Shown here: positions 1 through 9,571 of the stretch, in pieces
How the letters are laid out: each line of letters begins with the position of its first letter
Position numbering within the stretch: position 1 is the stretch's first letter
Assembly (NCBI GenBank): GCA_021732215.1
Contig: JAKFVL010000011.1
Location: 46,520-110,519, forward strand
Length of the DNA stretch: 64,000 nt
Source of the DNA: Hyphomicrobiales bacterium
GTDB taxonomy: Bacteria > Pseudomonadota > Alphaproteobacteria > Rhizobiales > Xanthobacteraceae
Direction of reading: 5' to 3'
Notes under the pieces: generated by a model
What the model was told of the DNA's origin: nothing
Databases searched by the model: none
What the model saw: only the letters and a program-made list of their open reading frames with translations
Position numbers and translations under genes: made by a program

Positions 1-324
1 AACACCATCGTCTATGCCAGGGATCTCGCCACAGTCGGCATTGGCGCCGGTCAGATGAGCCGGATCGATTCGGCTCGCATCGCGGCCCGCAAGGCACAGG
101 ACGCTGCCGCGGAGGCAGGACTGGCAAAGCCGATGACCGTCGGCTCTGTCGTTGCCTCCGACGCATTCTTTCCGTTCGCGGATGGTCTGCTCGTTGCAAT
201 CGAAGCCGGAGCGACGGCCGTGATTCAGCCAGGCGGCTCGATGCGCGACGACGAAGTCATCAATGCCGCCGACGAACACGGCATCGCCATGGTGCTCACC
301 GGCACCCGGCACTTCAAGCATTAA
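1..324 (+). CDS. purH: Bifunctional AICAR formyltransferase/IMP cyclohydrolase, 3' end only
   Basis: This is the C-terminal 107 codons of PurH, which carries out the last two steps of IMP synthesis in the cytoplasm. The frame is open from the first base of the window, so the gene starts upstream. The tail carries the AICAR transformylase signatures [16 protein letters not shown] and a C-terminal GTRHFKH, all typical of the family's last domain. The upstream IMP cyclohydrolase half is outside the window. It converges on the MFS gene, with 15 bp between the stop codons. Identification is certain; only the truncation limits it. Confidence 0.97.
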   Translation, partial: NTIVYARDLATVGIGAGQMSRIDSARIAARKAQDAAAEAGLAKPMTVGSVVASDAFFPFADGLLVAIEAGATAVIQPGGSMRDDEVINAADEHGIAMVLTGTRHFKH

Positions 325-339
325 CAGACCCAGACGTGA

Positions 340-1749
340 TTATCGCCGCACAGCCGGGCTTTCCACGCGCGAGAGCAAAAACAGTCCGGCGACAAAAAAC
401 AACACCAGCACCGCCATGCCGGCCTTCTGGCTCAGCGTCACAGCCGTGATCACCCCTATCAGCAGCGGGCCCAGGAACGAGGTGACCTTGCCGGTCAACG
501 CGAACAATCCGAAATACTGCGTGATCCGATCCTTCGGCGCGAGCCGGATCAGCATGGTGCGTGACGCAGCCTGCAACGGACCGGCGGCGAAGCCGATCAG
601 CCCGCCGAGCGCGAGATAGACCTTTTCCGCAGGCGCAGCGAACAACGGACCGTTCGGCACCGGCGGCGTCACCGGAATGAAGAAAATTGAGTCGCGGCTG
701 ATCAGAAGGATCGCGGCGATCGAACTCAGCAGGATCAAAAGGCTGCCCGCGACGACGGTCTTCGGTCCGAGCCTGTCATCGAGCTTGCCGCCAAGCCACG
801 CGCCCGCCGTGCCAAAGACCGCTGCGAGAATTCCGAAGGTGCCGATCTGGATGGTGTTCCATCCGAACGTGCCCGCGGCATAGATGCCGCCGAAAGCGAA
901 CAGCGACACGAGGCCGTCGGTATAGACCATGTTGGCGATCAGGAACGCCGTCATCGATTTTGTTTTCGGCAACTCGGCCAAGGTTTCTTTCAACTCGCGC
1001 AGGCCTTCGCGAACCGCTTCGCGAACCGGGCGCTTGGCAGGCACATCCGGTGTGAGGAGAAACATCGGCAGCACGAATATGACGAACCATATCGCCGTGA
1101 GCGGTCCGGCGATGCGATCGCCTTCGAACATTTTGGGGTCGAGACCAAAAATCGGCGTCAGGCCGAACAGCGTTTTTCCCGAGGCAGGATTGGCGGCCAT
1201 GAAGCCGAGCACCAGCACAAGGCTGACGATGCCGCCGATATAACCGGTCGCCCATCCGGTGCCGGACAATCGGCCGATCCGCTCCGGCGGCACCAGCGTC
1301 GGCATCATCGCGTTGTTGAAAACGGTGGCGAACTCGACGCCGATGGTGGCAATTCCGTAGGCGATCAATAGCGGAAGGATAATCGACGGATCGCCGGGCT
1401 TGCCGATCCACATCGCCGATGCCCCGATCACGAGCAAGGCGCCAAAGCTGGCGATCCATGGCTTGCGCCGTCCATTGGCGTCGGCGATCGCGCCGAGCGC
1501 CGGGGACAGCAATGCGATCACCAGTCCCGCCGCCGCAGTCGCAAACCCCCAGATCGATTGGCCCACCTCCGGACTCGAAGCAACGCGCGATGCAAAATAC
1601 GGCGCGAACACGAATGTGGTGATCAACGAGAAGTATGGCTGCGCGGCCCAGTCGAACAGCACCCATCCCGCGACCGCGCGTTTGGGCGGGTAGGTCGCGG
1701 CAAATGCAGCGTTTTCCCCGCTGGCTGCTATCGTGACAGGCCTGTCCAT
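340..1749 (-). CDS. MFS transporter, UMF1 / Atg22-like family
   Basis: A 469-residue integral membrane protein with about 12 hydrophobic segments. Its opening, GWVLFDWAAQPYFSLITTFVF near residues 30-50, is the hallmark of the UMF1 branch of the major facilitator superfamily, whose yeast relative Atg22 exports amino acids from the vacuole. The substrate in bacteria is not established. Start chosen at ATG 1749 because a GGGAG sequence lies 8 bases upstream; a TTG directly before it is less likely. It is divergent from ggt across about 118 bp, so the two promoters share that gap. Efflux or uptake of small amino compounds is plausible but inferred only from family membership. Confidence 0.88.
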   Translation of the reverse strand: MDRPVTIAASGENAAFAATYPPKRAVAGWVLFDWAAQPYFSLITTFVFAPYFASRVASSPEVGQSIWGFATAAAGLVIALLSPALGAIADANGRRKPWIASFGALLVIGASAMWIGKPGDPSIILPLLIAYGIATIGVEFATVFNNAMMPTLVPPERIGRLSGTGWATGYIGGIVSLVLVLGFMAANPASGKTLFGLTPIFGLDPKMFEGDRIAGPLTAIWFVIFVLPMFLLTPDVPAKRPVREAVREGLRELKETLAELPKTKSMTAFLIANMVYTDGLVSLFAFGGIYAAGTFGWNTIQIGTFGILAAVFGTAGAWLGGKLDDRLGPKTVVAGSLLILLSSIAAILLISRDSIFFIPVTPPVPNGPLFAAPAEKVYLALGGLIGFAAGPLQAASRTMLIRLAPKDRITQYFGLFALTGKVTSFLGPLLIGVITAVTLSQKAGMAVLVLFFVAGLFLLSRVESPAVRR

Positions 1750-1867
1750 CAAGAAACTCCCGCCGAATCATGCCGAAAGCGTTTTTCCAACCTATCTGAA
1801 AGCGGATATAGCGACGACAGTGTTGAGGTTCCTGTTCCAGTTGGGCCGCAAATTACGAGGACTGGTT

Positions 1868-3616
1868 ATGATCTCGTTGACCATGCACAGGCGCGCGTTG
1901 CTGGCGCTGATGGCGGCAGTTGCGCTGACAACCACCGCGCACGCACAGGATGCACGGCGCGAGCCTTATCGCCCTTCGGCGGACGCCGTGCGTCCCGTCA
2001 TTGCGCAAAACGGCATGGTCGTGGGTCAGGAGAAAATCGCAACCCGCGTCGGCACGGAGTTTTTGCGCAAGGGCGGCAATGCGGTGGACGCTGCGGTTGC
2101 GACTGGCTTTGCCATGGCCGTGACATATCCGCGCGCCGGCAATATCGGCGGTGGCGGCTTCATGGTGATTCACTCCGCGCAGAAGAATGAGGCCGTGGCG
2201 ATCGACTATCGCGAAACGGCGCCGAAGGCGGCGACCCGCGACATGTTTCTGGGCGCCGACGGCAAACCGGACAACGCCAAATCCCGCGATCAGGCGCTCG
2301 GCATTGGCGTTCCGGGGACAGTCGCCGGACTGGTGCTTGCGCTGGAAAAATATGGTTCGGGGAAATTCACGCTCGCCGAACTGATTGCACCCGCGATCGA
2401 GCTGGCGCGCGAAGGATTCGTCATCACCGATGACAGCGCGGACACTTTTCCGGCCTGGCACGCGCGGCTGGCCCGCTGGCCTTCGACCCTGAAGGCGATG
2501 GCGCGTAATGATGGCACGGCTCTGCGTGAAGGCGATAAACTTGTTCAGACCGACCTTGGCGAGACGCTGCGCGCCATCGCTGAACGCGGGCCCGCTGGAT
2601 TTTATCGCGGGCCCGTTGCCGAGAAGCTGATCGATAGCATCCGCGGCGCCGGCGGCATCATGACGCTCGATGATCTGATGGCCTACCGGCCTGTGATCCG
2701 CCAGCCGGTGCGCGGAAGCTATCGCGGTTACGACATCGTCTCGATGCCGCTGCCATCGTCCGGCGGCACGGTGCTGATGCAGACGCTCAATATTCTGGAA
2801 GGCTACAATCTCGGCGAGATGGGCGCGGTCTCGGCCAGCACGCTGCATCTGCTGGCCGAAGCGTTGAAGCGCAGCTACGCCGACCGGGCGCGTTATCTCG
2901 GCGATCCTGCCTTTGTCGATGCGCCGATCTCGCGCCTGCTCGACAAGGATTATGCCGCGCGGCTGCGCACCACCATCAATCCGGATCGTGCAACGCCGGC
3001 AGCCGAGATCGTCACCGCGCTGCCGGCGCCGCGCGAGGGAAGCAACACCACCCATTATTCAGTGATCGATCGCTTCGGCAACGCGGTCAGCAACACCTAT
3101 ACGCTGAACTTCAGCTACGGCCTCGGTCTGGTCGCCGAAGGCACCGGCGTGCTGCTCAACAACGAGCTCGACGACTTCACCGCAGCTCCGGGCGCATCCA
3201 ATGTCTACGGTCTTGTCGGCTACGAAGCCAACCTCCCCGGCCCCGGCAAACGTCCGCTCTCGTCGATGACGCCGACCATCGTGCTGAAGGATAAAAAGCC
3301 GGTTCTGGTCACCGGATCGCCGGGCGGCAGCCGCATCATTTCGGCGGTGGCGCAAGTGATCGTCAACGTCATCGATCACAAGATGGACGCGGCGCGCGCT
3401 GTCGCCTCGGCACGGCTGCATCACCAATGGCTGCCCGACCAGCTCTATCTCGAGCGTGGATTTCCCGGCGATGTCGTCGATGCGTTGAAGGCCAGAGGCC
3501 ACGTCATCAATGACCGGCTCGGCCAGACCTCGGCAAATTCGATTGCCGTGACGCCTGAGGGAATTGTCGGCGCGCCCGACCCGCGCACGCGCGGTGCGGA
3601 AGCGGCCGGCCACTGA
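1868..3616 (+). CDS. ggt: Gamma-glutamyltransferase (glutathione hydrolase), periplasmic
   Basis: A 582-residue precursor of gamma-glutamyltranspeptidase, which cleaves glutathione and other gamma-glutamyl compounds or transfers the glutamyl group. An N-terminal signal peptide ends near AHAQD. The autoprocessing site and nucleophile is the first Thr of TTHYSV at about residue 394, which splits the protein into large and small subunits. The small subunit has the conserved NNELDDF, PGKRPLSSM and GSPGGSRII motifs. Start chosen at ATG 1868, with ACGAGGA just upstream; the frame is open further up but that extension looks untranslated and would bury the signal peptide. ATG 1883 is an alternative. 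Confidence 0.96.
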   Translation: MISLTMHRRALLALMAAVALTTTAHAQDARREPYRPSADAVRPVIAQNGMVVGQEKIATRVGTEFLRKGGNAVDAAVATGFAMAVTYPRAGNIGGGGFMVIHSAQKNEAVAIDYRETAPKAATRDMFLGADGKPDNAKSRDQALGIGVPGTVAGLVLALEKYGSGKFTLAELIAPAIELAREGFVITDDSADTFPAWHARLARWPSTLKAMARNDGTALREGDKLVQTDLGETLRAIAERGPAGFYRGPVAEKLIDSIRGAGGIMTLDDLMAYRPVIRQPVRGSYRGYDIVSMPLPSSGGTVLMQTLNILEGYNLGEMGAVSASTLHLLAEALKRSYADRARYLGDPAFVDAPISRLLDKDYAARLRTTINPDRATPAAEIVTALPAPREGSNTTHYSVIDRFGNAVSNTYTLNFSYGLGLVAEGTGVLLNNELDDFTAAPGASNVYGLVGYEANLPGPGKRPLSSMTPTIVLKDKKPVLVTGSPGGSRIISAVAQVIVNVIDHKMDAARAVASARLHHQWLPDQLYLERGFPGDVVDALKARGHVINDRLGQTSANSIAVTPEGIVGAPDPRTRGAEAAGH

Positions 3617-3628
3617 CAACGAATTCGT

Positions 3629-4297
3629 TCAATCTCTCGCGAATGCGTATGGCCCGCCGCGCTCCAATGCCCGCTTGTAGGCAGGCCGCGCCTGAAGCCG
3701 CGCGAGCAATGCCATCGCCTTGGGATGACCGTTTGCAAGACCGCCGCGCGCATTGGCTGCTTCAAGCGGAAAGCTCATCTGGATATCGGCAGCTGTCATT
3801 TGATCGCCGGCGAACCATTCGCTCTTTTGCAGTTCGCCTTCCCAGAATGCCATGTGCCGCCTGAGCGCTGGATCGACGATGTTCTTGAGCAACTGAGCCA
3901 TCACCATCTTGAACATCGGCCGCAGAAAAGCCGGCGCCCGGCCCGGCAGCACCGTGAAGATCAGCTTCTGCACCAGAGGCGGCATCGCCGAACCTTCCGC
4001 ATAGTGCAGCCAGTAGTTATAGCGCAGCCGCTCCGGCGTCTTTGGCGGTGGAATCAGGCGGCCATTGCCGTAAGTCTCGACGAGATATTCGACGATCGCG
4101 CCGGACTCCGCGATGGTGTTGCCGTTGTCGGTGATGACCGGCGATTTTCCGAGCGGATGGATGGCGCGCAGCTCCTTCGGCGCCAGCATGTCGGGTCCAC
4201 GCTGATAGCGCACAATCTCGTAAGGCACTTCGAGTTCCTCGAGCAGCCACAGTACGCGCTGCGAGCGGGAATTATTCAGGTGATGGACAATGAGCAT
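3629..4297 (-). CDS. Glutathione S-transferase family protein
   Basis: A 222-residue two-domain GST. The thioredoxin-fold N-domain begins MLIVHHLNNSRSQRVLWLLEELEVPYE, with Ser/Arg at the glutathione-activating position, then PLGKSPVI and ESGAIVEYL, the cis-Pro and gamma-glutamyl-binding signatures. The all-helical C-domain contains the capping motif MTAADIQMSFPLE. It probably conjugates or reduces small electrophiles; the substrate is unknown. It converges with ggt 12 bp away; both act on glutathione, but opposite strands argue against an operon. Start taken at ATG 4297, which begins the conserved fold; an upstream ATG at 4333 would add 12 residues unlike the family. Confidence 0.9.
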   Translation of the reverse strand: MLIVHHLNNSRSQRVLWLLEELEVPYEIVRYQRGPDMLAPKELRAIHPLGKSPVITDNGNTIAESGAIVEYLVETYGNGRLIPPPKTPERLRYNYWLHYAEGSAMPPLVQKLIFTVLPGRAPAFLRPMFKMVMAQLLKNIVDPALRRHMAFWEGELQKSEWFAGDQMTAADIQMSFPLEAANARGGLANGHPKAMALLARLQARPAYKRALERGGPYAFARD

Positions 4298-4638
4298 GGG
4301 GCTTCGCTGATCCGGAGAGTGTCGCAATGGCAAACGTCACAATGTCACTAAAATGCCGAGTAAGCAGAATGGGTAGGGCATAGACCTCGATCAACCCCGC
4401 GGGTCAGAGATCGGCATCATCGGACAGCGACGGGCTGTCTGAAAACTCTCGATAGTCGTCTCTCCAGACATCCGTCGTTCCTAACGGTAGCGTCAGGCTG
4501 GCTGGCGTGTCCATGGTACTCGGCTACTGAATATGCTAGAGTTTCCCCGCGCTTGAAACCTGATCGAGCGCCCATCTCCTGTTCGCATCAAGACGGCCTG
4601 GCCTCGCAGCCCGCCGTGACGGCAAAAAGGGGTTTAGT
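4298..4638. other. Gene-free gap between GST and small hypothetical gene
   Basis: About 340 bp between divergent genes. I see no convincing coding frame, tRNA, repeat or terminator here. It must hold the promoters of both flanking genes, but no box stands out clearly. Confidence 0.5.
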
Positions 4639-5049
4639 ATGTCGGGTTTTCAGTCAATTCTTGGCTATCTCAACGGTGCCTTCAGCAGAGAGCGCATCAA
4701 GGAACTGGCTGCCAGGCGCGAGGCATTCGCGCCGGGTAAGCCGCTTGCGGCCGGTATCGTTATCGACAAGGCAAGCCCGCTCCATAAATTCTGGGTCGAA
4801 TACACCGAGCAAATGCCCAAAAGTTTTCAGGAGGCATTCCGTGCAACGGTCTATCACGCGCTATCGACGGAGCCGCCAACGCCGATCGTATTCGCATGGG
4901 CGCCGGGTTACGATTACGAGATGACGATGTGGCATTCGCCGGATACACCGCCGAGCAAGGGCGGCATCACGATCCTCATGAAAAGCCGTTATCCGGTCGA
5001 CAAGCATCCCGCCATGGAGATCGGCAGCTTCCCGCCGGTTAAACAATAG
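4639..5049 (+). CDS. Hypothetical protein, 136 aa
   Basis: I do not recognise this family. The protein is soluble, without signal peptide or membrane segment. It starts MSGFQSILGYLNGAFSRERI, has a central aromatic stretch (FAWAPGYDYEMTMWHS, about residues 85-100) and ends with a Pro-rich tail. A good ribosome site (AAAAGGGG) stands about 8 bases before ATG 4639, and codon use matches neighbours, so I take it as real. It lies about 50 bp upstream of the large cyclase/AAA gene in the same direction, so the two may be co-transcribed. No function is proposed. Confidence 0.7.
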   Translation: MSGFQSILGYLNGAFSRERIKELAARREAFAPGKPLAAGIVIDKASPLHKFWVEYTEQMPKSFQEAFRATVYHALSTEPPTPIVFAWAPGYDYEMTMWHSPDTPPSKGGITILMKSRYPVDKHPAMEIGSFPPVKQ

Positions 5050-5101
5050 CCATCGCTGCGGCGTCTTCGATCCGCGCTCTGTGTAACCAAGAGTGTGCTT
5101 G

Positions 5102-8100
5102 ATGCAGTGCCTGAGTTGCAGGGCCCTCAACCCGGCCACCAACGCATTTTGCGAAGCATGCGGCGCATCGCTTCACCTAACATGCAGCGCCTGCGGGCGA
5201 GTGAACCGGCTGGACGTTCGTTTCTGCGGCGATTGCGGCAACCAGCTCGACAGCGGCGCTGCGACGACCCTGAACTCGCACCTGCGCGCGTTGAGCATCA
5301 GCGGCGGCGAATACAGACGGCTGACGGTTCTGTTTGCCGACATCCATAACTCTACCGGCCTCATCGCAAGCATGGATCCGGAGAGCGCCATGCGCCGGAT
5401 GCAGCCTGTGCTCGACGCCATGAGGAGCGCAGTTGATCGCTATGACGGACTGGTCAACAAGGTTCAGGGCGATGGCATCATGGCGCTGTTCGGCGCACCT
5501 CGCCCTCATGAAGACCATGCTGTCCGGGCGTGTCTCGCCGCTCTCGCCATGCACGACGCCGTCGCGCGCCTCGGCGATCCGGATCTGCAGATCCGCGTCG
5601 GGCTGCACACCGGCGAGGTCGTGGTTCAGGCCGTCAACAACAGCCTGTATCAAACTTACGATGCCGCCGGCATAGCCGTTCATCTGGCCAATCGTCTGGA
5701 GAGCTTCGCAGACGTTGGCCTCACCCTGATCTCCGGCAGCACGTTTGCCGAGGCCAGACAATTCATCGAGACGAAATCTCTCGGCCCGCAGCAGATTCGC
5801 GGCATCCCGGAGCCGGTCGAGGTCTTCGCACTCACCGGCGCCAGGCCTGCCGTGGCGAGCGAGCGATTCCGTACCGGCCTGCCATCGAGCCGGCTGATCG
5901 GACGGAAGGCCGAGCTGTCGATGCTGGAGGCGGAGTTGTCACGCACCCGGCAAGACGATGCGAGCGCGACCAATGTGATCGGCATTGTCGGCGACGCCGG
6001 TCTCGGCAAAAGCCGCATTTGTTTCGAATTTGCCGAAGCATGCCGCCAGCAAAGGATTCGCGTTCACGAAGCCCGCGTTCTCTCGCATGGGCGCGCGACG
6101 CCGTTCCAGCCGGTGATCGAGTTGCTTCGCAATGCGTGCGGGGTCCAGCAGAGCGATTCGGTGGAGGCGGCGCGCCAGCGCATCGTCGAGACGCTTCAGG
6201 CGCGGGGCGATTTCACTGAATCTCTTCCTGTGCTGCTCGATTTCCTCGGCCTGCACGATCCGGCGCGACCGGCATTGAAACTCGATCCCGCGGCCCGGAA
6301 GCATCGGCTGCTCGCCTTTGTCCGGCAGTTCGTGCACGCGCGATTGAACGATGAAACCGTGGTGGTGCTGATCGAGGACCTGCACTGGATCGATCAGGCG
6401 AGCGAGGAGTTCATCGAAGCACTGATCGATGCGGCGGTCGGAACGAGAACGCTTATCATTCTGAATTTCCGGCCCGGCTATACCGCGCCATGGATGCAGC
6501 GATCGCACTACCGGCAGATTTCCCTCCGCCCGCTGCAGCAGACCGAAACTCACGAATTGCTGAGCAGCCTGCTCGGTGACGATTCATCGCTGGCGCTGTT
6601 GTCCCGTAACATCGCGGAGCGCGCCCAAGGCAATCCCTTTTTTCTGGAAGAGCTCGTACAATCGCTCGCCGAACGCGGCGACTTCGAGGGCGATCGCGGA
6701 GCCTATAAATTGAAAGGCGGCATCGAAGTCGTGCCGTTGCCCGCGACAATTCAAACCGTGCTGGGCGCCCGCATCGATCGGTTGTCGGATCCTTTACGCC
6801 TGGTCCTGCAAACGGCTGCCGTGATCGGACGGGAAGTGCCGCTGACGATTCTCGATCGCGTCGCAGACTTGCCAGCGGACCAGCTCTCGGACGCACTGCT
6901 TCAATTGCGCCGCGCCGAAATGCTCTACGAACTGCCGACCTTCAGGAAGGGCGTTCATACCTTTCGTCATCCGCTGATTCAGGACGTCGCCTATCATTCG
7001 CTGCTGCAGAGCAGACGCCGCGAACTTCACGCCCGGGTCGCGCGGGCGCTGTCGGAGCAATTCGCCGATCGCCTCGACGAATATTCGAGCCTGATCGGTT
7101 TTCACCTTGAGCAGGCTGGCGACATGCTGCCCGCAGCGCAGGCTCATGCTCGCGCCGCGATCTGGATCGGCGCCAAGGACCCGAGCCAGGCGCTCCGTAG
7201 CTGGCTCAAGACTCGCGAACTCCTCATCGGCCAGCCAGGCTCGAAGACCGCCGACTATCTCCGCATGATGGCCTGTGGTCAGGCGGTGAACTTCGGCCGC
7301 TGGGAAGGCATCTCGGCTGACGAGGGTCAGCGTTATTTCGAGGAAGCAAGACAGATCGCGCTCGCGACCGGCAATGCTCAGGCGAACGCCATGTTGCACG
7401 CCGGGTTTGGCAGATTTGTTGCGATCAGGGGCTCGGCGGATGAGTATGTGACGAAGGTCGAGGAGGCGATCGCGCTCGCCAGGCAAGCCAACGACACCAG
7501 CCTTGAAGTGATGATGAAGGCCGGGCTGTCCCACGCGCTCAGGCTGGCGGGCCGCCTTGCCCCCGCGCTCGAGGCCAATATTCAGGCCACCGAACGGGCG
7601 CACGAACTCAACAAGCTCCATCGCCAGATGATGGGATTCGACATCGAGCCATGGCTGACGGCGCTGCGCGGACAGTTACTGGTCATCATGGGACGCTTCG
7701 ACGACGCCAGACCGTTTCTCGATCGCGTGATCCAGATGGACACCGAGCAGATCAACGCCTCCGACCATTTCATGCCGAGCATTTCCTATGTCGATCTGGC
7801 CTGGGCCCAGGGCGACGTTCGGCTCGCCCAGCAGCATGCGGAGCGGGCCTTCTCCATGGCCTTCAAGAGCGGCACGCCCTATTTGCAGACCTACGCCACG
7901 GCCTGCCGTGGACTTGCCCATGTGGTGGCCGGGCGAGCCTCCGCTGCGATAGAGGACTTCATCACCGCCCTTGAATTTGCCCGCAGGCGACGGGCGGGAC
8001 TTGAATATGAACCCCGGATCGTTGCTGACCTGGCAAATGCTTACCTGCTCAAGGGTGATTTGAGCTCCGCGCTGCGCACCGCCGACGATTCAATCCGCAT

Positions 8101-8353
8101 TTCAGCCGCGAGACACACGCGGGTCGCCGAATGTCTCGCACGCATTATCCGAGCTCGTGTGCTTCACGAATCCGGAGACCGAAGATCTGCCGAAGATGAA
8201 TTGCAACGTGCGCAAGGGCTGATCGAGGAAACCAGCGCGCTGATCTACGCGCCGATGGTTCACGATCTCAAGACCGAGCTTGCCGACATTGACGCGAACA
8301 GGCATGGCCGCCGCGTTGCCGGCGAGGCACCCGGAAAAAGCAGCGCTTGCTAG
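5102..8353 (+). CDS. Zinc-ribbon / class III adenylyl-guanylyl cyclase / AAA ATPase / TPR regulator
   Basis: A 1083-residue multidomain protein. Residues 1-47 have two zinc ribbons (Cys 3, 6, 17, 20 and 28, 31, 42, 45). Residues about 70-250 form a class III nucleotide cyclase domain with both metal-binding aspartates (Asp80 in LFADI, Asp124 in QGDGIMALFG) 44 residues apart, as in active enzymes. From about residue 265 there is an AAA-type NTPase with P-loop GDAGLGKS (297-304) and a Walker B-like VVVLIEDLHW. The C-terminal third is helical TPR-like repeats. This architecture is known in Bradyrhizobium and relatives as adenylate cyclase/ATP-dependent regulators; the signal is unknown. Start taken at ATG 5102 with AAGAG upstream; GTG 5093 is possible. 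Confidence 0.87.
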   Translation: MQCLSCRALNPATNAFCEACGASLHLTCSACGRVNRLDVRFCGDCGNQLDSGAATTLNSHLRALSISGGEYRRLTVLFADIHNSTGLIASMDPESAMRRMQPVLDAMRSAVDRYDGLVNKVQGDGIMALFGAPRPHEDHAVRACLAALAMHDAVARLGDPDLQIRVGLHTGEVVVQAVNNSLYQTYDAAGIAVHLANRLESFADVGLTLISGSTFAEARQFIETKSLGPQQIRGIPEPVEVFALTGARPAVASERFRTGLPSSRLIGRKAELSMLEAELSRTRQDDASATNVIGIVGDAGLGKSRICFEFAEACRQQRIRVHEARVLSHGRATPFQPVIELLRNACGVQQSDSVEAARQRIVETLQARGDFTESLPVLLDFLGLHDPARPALKLDPAARKHRLLAFVRQFVHARLNDETVVVLIEDLHWIDQASEEFIEALIDAAVGTRTLIILNFRPGYTAPWMQRSHYRQISLRPLQQTETHELLSSLLGDDSSLALLSRNIAERAQGNPFFLEELVQSLAERGDFEGDRGAYKLKGGIEVVPLPATIQTVLGARIDRLSDPLRLVLQTAAVIGREVPLTILDRVADLPADQLSDALLQLRRAEMLYELPTFRKGVHTFRHPLIQDVAYHSLLQSRRRELHARVARALSEQFADRLDEYSSLIGFHLEQAGDMLPAAQAHARAAIWIGAKDPSQALRSWLKTRELLIGQPGSKTADYLRMMACGQAVNFGRWEGISADEGQRYFEEARQIALATGNAQANAMLHAGFGRFVAIRGSADEYVTKVEEAIALARQANDTSLEVMMKAGLSHALRLAGRLAPALEANIQATERAHELNKLHRQMMGFDIEPWLTALRGQLLVIMGRFDDARPFLDRVIQMDTEQINASDHFMPSISYVDLAWAQGDVRLAQQHAERAFSMAFKSGTPYLQTYATACRGLAHVVAGRASAAIEDFITALEFARRRRAGLEYEPRIVADLANAYLLKGDLSSALRTADDSIRISAARHTRVAECLARIIRARVLHESGDRRSAEDELQRAQGLIEETSALIYAPMVHDLKTELADIDANRHGRRVAGEAPGKSSAC

Positions 8354-8459
8354 TGCCTGTTTCCAACATTCGGAGGCCGCGCATCTGCGCAGCCAAGTCC
8401 TTTGACAGTTCGTCCTCGCTGGGCAACGATCAAGCTGCGCCTTCGAGAGGACAAGAAAA

Positions 8460-9533
8460 GTGAAAACCTACCGCATTGCAGCCATTCCCGGCGACGGGAT
8501 CGGCTCGGAAGTCATCGAAGCCGGTATCGAAGCACTGAATGCCTGCGCGGCGCGCGACGGCTTTGCCATCGATTTCGATCATTTCGACTGGGGCAGCGCG
8601 CGCTACAAGAAAACCGGCGCGTTCATGCCCGCCAATGGCCTCGACCTGATCCGCAAGCACGATGCCATCCTGTTCGGCTCCGCCGGCGCGCCCGATGTTC
8701 CCGATCATATTACATTGTGGGGATTGCGGCTGGCGATCTGCCAGCCCTTCGATCAGTACGCCAACGTGCGCCCGACGCGCATTCTGCCCGGCATTTCCAG
8801 CCCGCTGCGCAACGTATCCGGACCCGAGCTTGATTGGGTGATCGTGCGCGAGAATTCGGAAGGCGAATATGCCGGCGTCGGCGGACGTGTGCATCGCGGT
8901 TTACCTGAGGAAGTCGCGACCGACGTGTCGATGTTCACGCGCGCGGGCGTCCAGCGCGTCATGCGTTTCGCCTTCGGTCTGGCGCGGTCGCGGCCGCGCA
9001 AACTCCTGACAGTGGTGACGAAGTCGAACGCGCAGCGCCACGCCATGGTGATGTGGGATGAAATCGCCGCGGAAGTGGCCACCGAATTTCCCGACGTCAC
9101 CTGGGACAAGATGCTGGTCGACGCCATGACCATGCGCATGACCCTGAAACCGGAAACCATCGACACCATCGTCGCGACCAACCTGCACGCCGACATTCTG
9201 TCCGATCTCGCGGCCGCCTTTGCCGGATCGCTCGGCATCGCGCCGACCGCGAACCTCAATCCCGAACGCACGTTTCCATCAATGTTCGAGCCTATTCATG
9301 GCTCGGCCTTCGACATCATGGGCAAGGGAATTGCAAACCCGGTCGGCACGTTCTGGTCGAGCGTGATGATGCTGGAGTTTCTCGGCGAGACGAATGCGGC
9401 GGCGCGGCTGATGCGGGCGATCGAGCGCGTCACCGCCGACAAATCGCTGCACACGCCGGATCTGGGCGGCAAGGCGAAAACAACTGACGTGACCCGCGCC
9501 GTCTGCGAGGCGCTGGCGGGAGATAACGGCTAA
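8460..9533 (+). CDS. ttuC: Tartrate dehydrogenase / D-malate dehydrogenase type decarboxylating enzyme
   Basis: A 357-residue NAD-dependent beta-decarboxylating dehydrogenase of the isocitrate/isopropylmalate family. The segment HITLWGLRLAICQPFDQYANVRP and the following VIVRENSEGEYAG match the tartrate dehydrogenase subgroup rather than LeuB. The metal-binding region (KMLVDAMTMRM, ATNLHADILSDLAA) and GSAFDIMGKGIANPVG are intact. It likely oxidises tartrate, D-malate or related hydroxy acids in the cytoplasm. GTG start with AGAGGA upstream. It is followed 38 bp later by a solute-binding protein of the tricarboxylate transporter family, so a shared role in carboxylic acid use is reasonable inference. 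Confidence 0.88.
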   Translation: MKTYRIAAIPGDGIGSEVIEAGIEALNACAARDGFAIDFDHFDWGSARYKKTGAFMPANGLDLIRKHDAILFGSAGAPDVPDHITLWGLRLAICQPFDQYANVRPTRILPGISSPLRNVSGPELDWVIVRENSEGEYAGVGGRVHRGLPEEVATDVSMFTRAGVQRVMRFAFGLARSRPRKLLTVVTKSNAQRHAMVMWDEIAAEVATEFPDVTWDKMLVDAMTMRMTLKPETIDTIVATNLHADILSDLAAAFAGSLGIAPTANLNPERTFPSMFEPIHGSAFDIMGKGIANPVGTFWSSVMMLEFLGETNAAARLMRAIERVTADKSLHTPDLGGKAKTTDVTRAVCEALAGDNG

Positions 9534-9571
9534 CGAGCTCAACAACAAACAAACGTTCGAGGGAGGACTTC

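Noticed and set aside
1853..3055. 400-codon open frame on the minus strand opposite ggt
   Set aside because: Arg/His-rich with no domain pattern; the opposite frame is a clear gamma-glutamyltransferase, so this is a GC-rich shadow.
3618..3629. 12-bp palindrome AACGAATTCGTT between ggt and the GST
   Set aside because: Too short and without a T-run; not a credible terminator.
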